A stretch of 64,000 nucleotides of DNA, from the NCBI GenBank assembly GCA_038087015.1, contig JASBNA010000021.1:62001-126000 (forward strand), given 5' to 3'. A program made the position numbers and the translations under genes. The stretch comes from Cerrena zonata. Its lineage: Eukaryota; Basidiomycota; Agaricomycetes; Polyporales; Cerrenaceae. Position 1 is the first letter of the stretch. The number at the start of each line of letters is the position of its first letter. Below, piece after piece: positions 21,447 through 32,408 of this stretch. The notes below the pieces were generated by a model. The model worked only from the letters and a program-made list of their open reading frames with translations. It searched no databases and was not told the DNA's origin.

Positions 21447-24400
21447 ATGTCTGTACATGTCTGGGTACTATATTTGGGCCTTATCCTGTTTCCGTTTGTT
21501 TCGTCACAAAATACTACCCCAACTCCGCTGCCGTTCATCCTACCGCTCGCACTTAGGTCCCCTTATCTCCATGCGTGGGCCAGCAAACCAAACGTCAACC
21601 ATAGTTGGCCCATGTTCTGGAATCAAGATGCAAGTATACGTATACCGCTTTCTTCGTCAGATCGGTCTGCTCACATACGTCGTAATAGGTTCTAGGATGG
21701 GAGGGAATGATCAGAATCGACGGCCATGCATACCAATGGCTGGGTTTCTCGAGCCAATCACTAGATATAGCAAACATTACTAGCACACAAATCACTCCTA
21801 CTCGCACTATTTTCACCTATGACGCAGGGCCTGCACAACTGACTGCGACATTCTTGTCACCAATCGAAGTGAGCTTGTCTTATTTCTACGAAGGTTATAA
21901 GCTCCGCTAACATCATGGATAATAAGAGATCGGATCCTGTCAAGCAATCCATGCCGTTTTCATATGTTTCACTGGACGTCAAATTCACCGATGGCCTGCA
22001 GCATCGTGTACAGATTTATATGGATATTACCGGAGGCTCGTTACAATGCTTCGATAGAACCACAATAATTCGACATCCTGACTTACTGTTTATTACACAG
22101 AATGGATAATCGCCTCAACACACACAGATGACATCATTACATGGAGTACTGATACAGTCGGGAGGTCCTTTTCAACCTTTCATCGGATACAGCGAAACGT
22201 GCCTCAGGCATTAGTTGAGACTATCGGCGATCGTGCAGAAGACATGATAGCAGTCTTCGGAACCCAATCGGTAAGCTTCTCCCTATAACACCTCGGGTTG
22301 TGCTGAGACAAGTTCGGTCAGGGACCTTCCGTGTCCGCGGTGGTAGGGAAGGCAGAGAGTTATCGACGTGCTTTTAACACCAGCGGGATCGCGTCAGGTG
22401 CACCGCTCACCCCTCCAGCAAAAATGGGAAAGTAAGGACCTTCCTTAATTCTGTTATATATTTTTATCTTATACGCTATGAAGTCCATACCCAATTTTCG
22501 CGATCTTCCAAGATTTAGGAAATATCTCTGCTATGACGTCGCCAGTTGTATTTGTGATTGGCATTTATCGAAATCCTTCGATATTGTTAACCACAACTAT
22601 GTTTACCGGTGAAACACAATCTCAAAACCGAGCCCCGCTATTCGCTGCATCGCTGAGCTCGATCTCTGATGTAGTGAGTGTATAATGGTTATTCCCAACT
22701 GTCGTTGACGCTAAGTGAGCTTCACAGATGGATGCTTTCCTGACGGACTTTCCGAATGCCAAATCGCGTGCAGACGATGTGGACAGCTTCATCTTGAATG
22801 CAGCTGGAAACATTTCAGAGCCATATAAGGATCTCGTATCTCTCGCTGCTCGACAGACAATGGCTTCCACAGAGTTGACGATCGCCAATGGGACGGATGG
22901 CAGATGGAATATGTCAGACATCAAGATGTTCATGAAGGACGTTGGTGACTCCGGGTATGTCAAACTCCAGCCGACTGTATTTATTCGCTGACGCAAAGCG
23001 AATCTTGTAGTCGCATAAATCCGGTGGAGAAGATATACGCATCATTTCCTTTTTTCCTCTTCATCAACTCGACGTACGCTGGTCAACTATTATCTCCACT
23101 TCTAGAAGTACAAGACTCATCGACGAACATTCAGACGTTTGCCGCACGGGACCTCGGTGTGTATTGTGTGATTCCTGGTATCTTGAAGGCTAATAGAATT
23201 GCAGGTCTGTCTTACCCTCAGGTTTTGCAGGCTGGGAGGCTTATGATGCATCAGCAACAGGTGGAACGTAGGTGATCTGGAATAAATATATAAATAATAT
23301 ACTGATTCATTGTGGGATTCTTCAGATACGAGTAGCATGCTTATCATGGTACTTGCGCATGCTAAGATATCTGGTGATGGGACGTTGATATCTAGGCATG
23401 TGAGTGTTGTATGCCTAGTTTGAAACCGCGATTAACAGCGAAATTTATCTAGTACTCACTACTACGAAAATGGGCCGAGTATCTAGTTACCTCGACAATG
23501 AATCCTCCAGATTCGTAAGTTTTAGCACCTCGTAATGCATCACGCTAAAAATGACTTCTGTAGCTCAACAGTGGACGGTGGAATCCAAGCGAACTCAACG
23601 AACCTTGTGGTGAAAGGTATCATTGCGTTGAAAGCGATGTCAGAGATCAGTAACGCGATATCTCTCACCGATGATGCCAGTCGTTACTCCGTAGGTCACA
23701 AATGATCCCCGACTTACCACAACCAATGACTCATTACTACATCTTTTCTTCAGCAACACAGTTCCGCTTTCATGGATCAATGGATGATGCTTACCCAAAC
23801 GTCGAGTAGCGATAGACATCTTCCCCTTAGCCTAGGAGGTGATGACCCGTCATCCTGGGCACTAATGTACAATCTTTACGCCGATAAGCTTCTGAACACA
23901 AGTGTTATTGACGATAAGGTGTGTTTCTAGTGCGAACAACTCAAACACGAGTCGTCCATAATACTTTTGTAGATTTTCCAGAATCAAGCCCATTTCTATC
24001 AGTCTCTCCTTTCACAATCATGTATGACATAATTCCTAGATCCGATAGACATAGATCAAAGCTAATCACAATTCTCGAAATATTAGCTGGTGGTTTACCT
24101 CTAGATAGCTCAAGCGGAGCTGTCGCAAGTGTAGGTAAGTGGTTGATCAAAGCTCTTTCAATCGCGCTATGTATTTATGCTCTGCGTAGCTTGGTCGTTC
24201 TTCATAGCAGCTACTATCTCTGATTCCACCATTCGAAACAGCCTGATCAGTTCAGTCCACGATCACTTCTTTAAGATACAAGCTAACGATACCCGACCTC
24301 TTCCTGTCAATTACAACATTGATAGTTCCAATGACCAAGGGGCCGGGAACGCCAAGTATGTGTATCCACTCAAAAACGAACAGAAGAAATATATACTGAA

Positions 24401-25101
24401 CTTTTTTCTTATCTAGTCCTGCGATTGGTGCGATATTTGCACCTTTAGCCCTAGGGTCAGTGGACTTCACTACCAATAGCATTCATTCATCCTGACGACA
24501 AAATGCATTTAGTTTAACTCTTACTGGCAGTATAACGATCCCTCCTTTCACACCACCAACACAAACCACTTCTGAAAAGCGTCATTCAATTGCTGGTCCC
24601 ATAGCTGCAGGTGTCGTAGGCGGATTAGCCCTCCTCCTGGTGGTTGCTGTAGGAGTTTTCTGTTCGAGAAGACAGCGAAATCGGACAGAAATTCCATGCA
24701 TAGAGGCGTTCACAGCACGGCCAAATATTGTCACCTACGAGGGTCTTACACTCGTCAATCACCGGGATTCTGCTTCGCCGCCACAAATGCCACAAAGGGA
24801 AGAGGCCTCCCATACTCTCGATGTGCCCGAGAAAATGGGACAGGCACTTGATAACTCAGTGCCTACGCCAGGTAACTCGGGGGAGCCTGCTACTATTCCT
24901 TTAGCCGTGTCAGGATCCTCTCACCCCACTGGAAGGTCTGGACAGTCTGGTAGATCCCATGGAACTGGTCCACGTTCCAATTTGGTTCAGTTATCTACAA
25001 CGGTGCAAGGTTTGCGAAGTGAAGTTGAAAGCTTGAGGAGATTTATGCAACAGCTTCAGATAGAGAGGGTAGAGGCTCCACCGAGCTATACCACTACGTA
25101 A
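21447..25101 (+). CDS. gtaA: GtaA-like membrane-anchored glutaminase, copy C
   Basis: Same architecture as copy B: signal peptide from 21,447, LPLALRSPYLHAW, DLGNIS, SLAARQTMAST, NPVEKIYASFPFF, a membrane segment near the end (GGLALLLVVAVGVF) and a tail with LRSEVESLRRFMQQL that closes with APPSY. All coding exons can be read without stops. Two splice donors differ from GT: the first intron starts GCAAGT (a good GC-AG type) and the third starts GCTCGT (poor). If the third intron is not removed, a stop follows shortly. The gene may therefore work through GC-AG introns or be in early decay. Confidence 0.75.
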
Positions 25102-25930
25102 ATACTTTTGGGAACCTTTATTTGAATAAATATTAATTAAAATTCTGCCATCTGCAGACACCGATAAATCAACTTGTCATTTGTAGCATCTACTTTAGGG
25201 TGAAACATTGTTTTCGTCCTGAGTAGCTATGGATGCCGGCTCAAATGTTCCCGAGGTGAGAACATTTGTACTTTGACTGCGCTTGAACTAGGATACAACC
25301 TTTTCGAGATAGTGGGTATTGGTATTCACACCATTGAATCATATGAAAAGTCCGGCAAGCCATGGAATTCTGTAGGATAAGGGACGGTATAGTGAAAGCC
25401 AAAGGGATCCTGAAGGATAAGAGCGACCGTATTAGCACCACAGGCTCTGTTGCAGAACAGTCAAAGTAACACACTTAAGCAATGGATGTGACGCACAAAT
25501 AAATGGGTTAGCTCTGCTCTGTAAGTAAAATTACTCTCAGGATGTATTCCGTACTTATCACGTCCTGAGGAGAATGACGTTGTATGAGCTTTCCGCCCAT
25601 GTCCAGAACTGTTTAGTAACATGTTCGTTCAGATCGCGAGAAAGACCGTCGTATCGTAGATAGTAGTGATAGGAGCATAAACCGGGGAACTCATCTTCGA
25701 CACTGAGCTAATGATGTAATACTTAGTATGTCTGATATGTTCTATGTTGAATGAAATTGCACTTCAGGGTACACATCCAGGGCAGGGCGAAGAGAACGCA
25801 AATGATGTGCCAGTGTGAAGTGTGAAATACGCCCCATATTAGATGGAGAAGCAACAATGATGTTAGAGGTGTCGCAGTCCACCAAGCCAGCGGATTATCT
25901 GTGTGATTTATCGACAGCTGAATGCGCAAC
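25102..25930 (-). pseudogene. Relic of a multi-pass membrane protein gene, copy 1
   Basis: On the minus strand several exon remnants of one membrane protein can be read: LAWWTATPLTSLLLLHL followed by RGVF-like WGVFHTSHWHIICVLFAL near 25,915-25,780, then a degraded middle, then LLSFRIPLAF and LQNSMACRTF near 25,420-25,350. The order and motifs (polar loop, TSLLF helix, NxMACR near the C terminus) match a seven-helix family I associate with Agaricomycetes; this assignment is from memory. Frames are broken between the pieces. The best internal match is the second copy at 34.7-35.4 kb. Confidence 0.5.
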
Positions 25931-27160
25931 TGCTCTATGTGGTTGAAAGTGAATGGGCAGGCCGCAGTGGCGGTGGCAGCGGATACAGTACTGCGACTCC
26001 TCGGACACTCCGGGCCGGCGGGGCCCGGATCACCCTCAAGCTTTATTCGAACTTGAAGCCCAACACGGTACACCGGTTCCACTTCTACTCGCATTATTGG
26101 ACCACAGCTTACTATTACGAGTGCTACTAGGGTCGTCATCACTCAGTACTCAGTCCCCAAGACCAAGTATAACAGCAGCAGTCGAAGTCAAGGTCGGACT
26201 CAAGATCGAGCTTTCCGAGGTCTATACAATCATCTCCGCCTATATGGGTCTACGGTAATGTCGCCTGGGGATCTGTCACGGTCCTCTGTTTCCTCTGTTG
26301 CTCCTCTGGAAGCGAGCTCTGGTTTGGGTTATGGGGCGCTTTCAAAGTCCGAGCGTGAGCATTAAATAACGTCCCTCACATTCTCTAACGGAGGGCGTTT
26401 CAAAGGGACCACCCTCTCCCTTGCATTAGCTCATTCAGTGAGAAATTGTGCGGATTCATCTGGGAAGAAACGATTGGGACATCTATCATCAAGTAAATGT
26501 ACTTTGCAGTCACATGTGAAACCAGATTCTACCTTAGATTGCAACTGCCGCTGTAGAACACATTCTTCTATTACAATAGGAACGAAGTGATCACCGGGAT
26601 CAACAAGACCTCCCAAACCTTCTCGTACTTCATGCGCACATTCTGCGGATGCTCAATGATATCTCTATTCTCATTGTGTTATGGGAACTCATTCACTCGC
26701 GCCTTCACGTTCACCTACAAACGATATGGACTGGTCACCAGAACCGATGTGACATATTACACATCAGGAGGCTCTTCCCCCGAGCCGATTGATCATTGTA
26801 TCTCCAATGACGGCCATGAAGAAGCTGAAGACTTTGGAGAAGATAGATTCGCCGCTGCACCGCCTTCGCTCAAGTGACAACCAGAAACTCCCTCGGTGAT
26901 GGATTCTAATCAACTCGAACTCTAACTATACAGAATTACCTAAAGAGGTTTTTACCGAACACACTATCCAAACCTATAGCATGTCTTCAACGTGTCGGAT
27001 AGTGGCCCAGACCCTCCTATACATTTCACTAACATAGGTCCGCCTTATGATATTGCAGATACACTGTCGTGATTGTCCTGATGACAATCAGTTAAACTGT
27101 ACCTGCTCAGAGACCGGGATTCAATCGAACCGCAAAATCAAACTGGATTTCACTCCTCAC
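25930..27160 (+). pseudogene. Relic of the viroplasmin-domain gene, long copy
   Basis: Follows the intact gene at 2022-4405 in order: GGSGYSTATP (about 25,965), the Ser-rich centre at about 26,270-26,420 (TCCTCTGTTTCCTCTGTTGC, AAGTCCGAGCGT, GGAGGGCGTTTCAAAGG), TDVTYYTSGGSSPEPIDH (about 26,740-26,800), AAPPSLK, and CSETGIQ near 27,110. The N-terminal domain is absent, and frameshifts, a rearranged central piece and stops break it. It lies just upstream of GtaA copy D, repeating the gene order at the left edge. Confidence 0.8.
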
Positions 27161-27387
27161 GATTCATTGAATCATCAGCGCTCAGTTGTCAAGTCGGATC
27201 AGAGACCTCATTATTGTGTACCGATGTGCATACACGTCTAGCAAACTAGCTATCGGGAATCTAGTCCTCGTGTAGCGTGCGAAGCTACAAATATGTCTTC
27301 TTCATAGCCCTGGCTCCTTTCCCTTCGTCGCTTTGCTCTCACTCTCATTCCGTTCTCTGCTCCTCTCGTTCTGTATATCTTGTAAAA
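27161..27387. promoter_or_regulatory. Probable promoter region of GtaA copy D
   Basis: Short stretch between the viroplasmin-gene relic and the copy D start. The last 80 nt are rich in CT (CTTTGCTCTCACTCTCATTCC), as before copies B and C. Confidence 0.3.
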
Positions 27388-30300
27388 ATGTTCGTACATG
27401 TCTGGACACTATTCTGGGTCTTTATTTTGTTTCCATGTGTCTCTTCGCAAACCACTCAGTCGACTCCTTTACCATTCATACTACCACTCGCGCTAAGATC
27501 TCCATATCTCCATGCATGGACTAGCGGACCAAACGTCAACCACAGTTGGCCCATGTTCTGGAATCAAGATGTAAGTATACCACTCTCTTCGTCAGATCGG
27601 TCTGCTCACATACGTCGTAATAGGTTCTAGGATGGGAGGGAATGATCAGAATCGACGACCATGCATACCAATGGCTTGGCTTCTCGAGCCAATCACTAGA
27701 TATAGCGAACATTACTAGCACACAAATCACTCCTACTCGCACTATTTTCACCTATGACGCAGGGCCTGCACAACTGACTGCGACATTCTTGTCACCAATC
27801 GAAGTGAGCTTGTCTTATTTCTACGAAGGTTATAAGCTCCGCTAACATCATGGATAATAAGAGATCGGATCCTGTCAAGCAATCCATGCCGTTTTCATAT
27901 GTTTCACTGGACATCAAATTCACTGATGGCCTGCAGCATCGTGTACAGGTTTATATGGATATCAGTGGGGGTTAGTCACATCCCCTCGAAACAATCTCGT
28001 ACTCCAACTCATCATTCATTACACAGAATGGGTAACACCGTCAACAAGCGACATCATTACATGGAGTACCAGTACAGCCGGGACGTCCTCTTCGAGTTTT
28101 CATCAGATACAACGAACTGAGTCCCAGGCACTTGTTGAGGCTGGCGATCGTGCAGAAGACACGACAGCAGTTTTTGGAGCCCGATCGGTGAGCTTCTCCA
28201 TATAAAACATCGGACTGTACTGACACGGGTACGATTAGGGTCCTTCTGTGTCCGTCGTGGTAGCAGAGGGCAGTAGTTCTCGGCATCAGTTTATCACCAA
28301 TGGAGCTATATCGGGTGGGCTTACGCCCCCAGCAAAAATGGGAAAGTAAGGACTACACTTTGATTATACTGTGTAATTGTCTCTTATGCGTCATATAGTC
28401 CATACCCGGTTTTCACGGTTGTCCAAGATTTAGGAAATATCTCTGTCACGACATCACCAGTCGTGTTTGCGATTGGGGTTTATCGAAATCCTTCGATATT
28501 GTCAACCACAACTATGTCTACCGGTGAAACACAATCTCAAAATCGAGCCCCGCTATTCGCTGCATCACTGAGCTCGATCTCGGATGTAGTGAGTGTATAA
28601 CAGTTTCCAATCGACATCTACGCTAAATATCATGTACAGATGGATACTTTCTTGTCCGACTTTCCAAATGCCAAATCACGCGCAGACGACACGGATAGTC
28701 TCATCTTGAATGCTGCTGGAAATATCTCAGAACCATACAAAGATATTGTATCTCTTGCTGCTCGACAGACAATGGCTTCAACAGAGCTAACGATCGCCAA
28801 TGGGACAGATGGGAGATGGAATATGTCAGATATTAAGATGTTCATGAAGGACGTTGGTGATTCTAGGTATGCTGAATCTTAGCCGACTGTATCTCCTCAC
28901 TAAAGCAACACCTTAGCCGAGTAAACCCGGTGGAGAAGATATATGCATCATTTCCATTCTTCCTCTTTATCAACTCCACATACGCTGGTCAACTGTTATC
29001 TCCACTTCTGGAACTTCAAGACTCATCATCAAACGATCAAGCATTCGCTGCACGTGACCTTGGTGTGTATTAGTTCATTACTGATACTAGTACAAGCGGC
29101 GCCGGGCGCACATATCCGACCCCTAAGTATATGTTGTTCAGCTAAATACTCTCCATTGATTAGTAATACAAAGTAAAAATCGGTATGAAGAAAGAAAAGA
29201 AAACCATTTGGATGTTCCTATGACTGTCAAAAAGGGCGAGGTTTGAATTTATGTATGGCTCCTCCGCTTCCGTCTTCAACGGAAGCTTCGTCGCCTTGTA
29301 GAGGGTCGGGCTGCTGCTCCTCCGCTTCTGTCTTCGACAGAAGCTCCGTCGCACAGCGTTGGATGGGCCTCGGGGATTGCGGAGAGTTTTAGTCACGTGA
29401 GAAGGAAAGATGTAACGCGAAGGAGGCCGGCAAATTGCGGTGGACGTTCGGCAAAGAGCGGTTCAATTTCTGTCACGTGACTTTTGACTTTGCACCATAG
29501 ATAACCAACCCAAGTGGGTCGGAATTATTGAAGGCTGATGAAATTGCAGGTCTGTCTTATCCTCAGGCTTCTGAGACAGATATGAAACATGAACAACAGG
29601 TTGAACGTAGGTGGTCTAGAATAAACTATCAGTTGTGTATTCACTCGATATGTCCTCTAGATACAAGTAGCATGCTTATCATGACATATGCGCACGCAAG
29701 GGTGTCTGGTGACGGGACGTTGATATCTAGACATGTGAGTGTTGTATGCTCTACTGAATTTGTATCTTACAGAACATTCTCTCTAGTACTCTCTACTGCG
29801 GAAATGGGCCGAGTATTTGATTGGTTTGACAATGAACCCTCCAGATTCGTAAGTTCCAACCCATCCTAATGAATGAATCGCGCTAAGATGAATTTTGCAG
29901 GACAACGGTGGAGGGTGCGATCTACACTAATTCGACAAACCTTATAATAAAAGGAATCATTGCGTTGAAAGCGATGTCGGAAATCAGTAATGCGGTATCT
30001 CTCACTAACGATGCCAGTCGTTATTCCGTGAGTCACCAATGAAGAATGATTTCTCACATCTAATGGCGTAACGAAACTCATTGCATCTCTCTTATAAGCT
30101 CTTCGCTTCCACCTTCATGGATCAGTGGATCGCTCTTATCCAAACGTCAAGCAAGGCGAGTCATCTACCTCCAAGCTTGGGAGGTGGTGTTCCAGTAGTC
30201 TAGGCACAGACGTACAACTTCTACGCTGATAAGCTTCTGAACACGAGTGTTATTGATGATATGGTGCGTTTCTAGAATGAATAGTCCAAGCACGAGTTGT

Positions 30301-31441
30301 TCATAGTATTTGCGTAGACTTATCAGAGTCAAACCCAACTCTATCAGACTACGCTTTCACATTCACGTACGTCGCAGTTCCCGGATCATACATATATACC
30401 TAGATCAAGGATACTCACATTCTCGTACTATTAGCCGGTGGCTTACCTATCGACAGTCTAAGCGGGGTTGCAAGCATAGGTAAGTGAATGCCAGTGATAG
30501 CAGGTTCTCAGTTTCGCCATGTATTCATTATTTATGCTTCACATAGCTTGGTCGTTCTTCACAGCAGCTACTATCTCCAACTCCACCATTCGAAATAACT
30601 TAATCAGTTCAGTTCACGATCAATTCTTCAAACTACAGCCTAACGACACCCGACCTTTCCCTGTCTATTACAATGTCAATGGCTCCAACACCCAAGGGGC
30701 CGGGAATGCCAGGTACGTATGTTCACTTCATAACCAGCACGAGAAATGCATCTTTAAGTTTGCCCCTGTCTAGTCCTGCGGTTGGTGCAATATTTGCACC
30801 TCTGGCCTTGAGGTCAGTCAGCTTTACCGTTTAGAGCATTCATCTCAATAACGGATTTCATTTAGTTTATCTCCTGCTCAAAGAATCACCATCCCTCCAT
30901 TCACACCGCCGCCACAGGCTACTTCCGACAAACGTCGTTCGATTGTTGGTCCCGTAGCCGGAGGTGTTGTAGGTGGATTAGCTCTTCTCCTGTTGGTTTC
31001 TCTAGGATTCTTCTATTTGAGAAGACGACAAAACGAGGCAAAAAATCCCTACGGGGGTCCTACACTTAACCACCGGGACTCTGCTTCACCTCGACAAATG
31101 GCACAAAGGGATTAATCCTCCCGTCCTTTCGGTGTATCTGAAAAAACGGGACAGGTATTGATGTCAAACCGATCTCGAGCTATCAATAATACACCTACAA
31201 GTATCTCAGTGCCTACGGTGAGTAGCCTCCTACCATCGCTTTAGTGGTGTCGGGAGCTTCCTAATACACCAGAAGGCCTGGTAGATCCCGTGGACCTGAT
31301 TAACGATCCAATCGGAGTCAGCTGTTTGCAACGGAAGTGCAAGGTTTACGACGTGAAGTGGAGAACTTGAGACGATTCATGCAACAGCTCCGAGTGGATA
31401 GGCAAAATAGAGTAGCGGCTCTACCGGGCCATGCCATGTAA
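27388..31441 (+). pseudogene. GtaA-like gene, copy D, disrupted
   Basis: Exon by exon homologue of copies B and C, from the signal peptide at 27,388 to the coiled-coil tail ending at 31,441. The first part is well preserved and open. Two lesions follow: TAG at 30,201-30,203, where copies B and C have TGG (Trp), and TAA at 31,113-31,115 in the cytosolic tail. The membrane-anchor exon still reads GGVVGGLALLLLVSLGFFYL. One intron holds an insertion of about 430 nt (29,086-29,520). A product ending at the first stop would lack the end of the DUF1793-type region and the anchor. Confidence 0.85.
29086..29520. mobile_element. MITE-like insertion in an intron of copy D
   Basis: The same intron is about 50 nt in copies B and C, so this is extra sequence. 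It has two similar 21-nt hairpins, 29,266-29,286 (GCTTCCGT-CTTCA-ACGGAAGC) and 29,324-29,344 (GCTTCTGT-CTTCG-ACAGAAGC), and GTCACGTGA near 29,392 and 29,472. The outer parts share imperfect inverted TCCGACCC at about 29,114 and 29,514. No coding sequence. A non-autonomous element is likely; a target duplication is not clear. Confidence 0.6.
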
Positions 31442-32335
31442 ATACGATATTTACGATGATTCTACCTCCGTTTCTCCTAGAACCTCGAACGGAGTATAGC
31501 AGAGTTGGGTCCATATATGGGTCGCTCAACACTCTTTCTACTCGCTCCTCCACCATGCGAACACCTGATATTATCTCGGCTTGAGCTGCAACTGCTGCAA
31601 GATATCCTACCCGAAGCCCATCACAAACTATCAAGCCGAATAATCTTATATACTTATCCTTGCCTATTTCTCCAAGAATATAGGTTCACAATCTTCTCCA
31701 TCTCCTTGGTCCGGTTTGACGTCTGGAACCAATTTTCGCCTAGAGAGTGTGGACTCGGCCGTGTACATCTGCGTTATAATTGTTGGAAACTTCTGTTGCA
31801 CACTAGGCTCAGTTACAGCCTCTGCCCAGGATGGGGACAATCGTTCACCCTGCAGTAGAGCACCGTGATATCATTGGCATTGTGCTGTATTCCACGAAGG
31901 GGTACCGCAGCTCAAGCTTCAAGGGCGAGGTAACGTGATTTTTTGGAAAAAGATCGTGCATGACTGATAGATATAGATTGATATAATAAATTAGTATGAC
32001 CTTCAAAATGGAAAGAGAAGAGATCGGATTCAGAAAAAAAATGAGGCTCCAATACATTCCTCATGTCCTCGTTGACGCTGACTTTTTCTGACCAAAACGT
32101 AGAAATGCCACACCAGATCTCTGACAGCTCAGTCCACGTGAGTATCTCAGTACGTCTTTAGCTAGAGAACTACCGAATAGAATATTCATACTCAAATTTC
32201 ATAGACGTCTCCGCTGACCAGCGTATTCAGTATGCATATTAGAAGGAGTATGACGACAAAGAGGATTAAGCCACTGTCATATCTGCTGTCCGATCTCCAG
32301 CCCAGCTATACACTTCGTGTCCCACGCAAGTAGAA
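31442..32335. other. 3' flank of copy D with spacer repeat
   Basis: 31,480-31,625 resembles the duplicated spacers at 13.84-13.96 and 20.24-20.41 kb (CTCGAACGGAG, GGGTCGCTCAACACTC, TGATATTATCTCGGCTTGAGCTG). From about 31,870 to 32,300 no gene or known repeat is seen. Confidence 0.45.
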
Positions 32336-32341
32336 TATAAA
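32336..32341 (+). promoter_or_regulatory. TATA box of the P450 gene
   Basis: TATAAA 68 nt before the P450 start codon, in a GC-richer context and the only good match in the upstream 100 nt. Confidence 0.5.
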
Positions 32342-32408
32342 GGAGGTTTCGAGGTCTAATCCGCTATAGCTCAAGTCATTCATCCTCTTGGACGATTGAG
32401 ACACTCAG

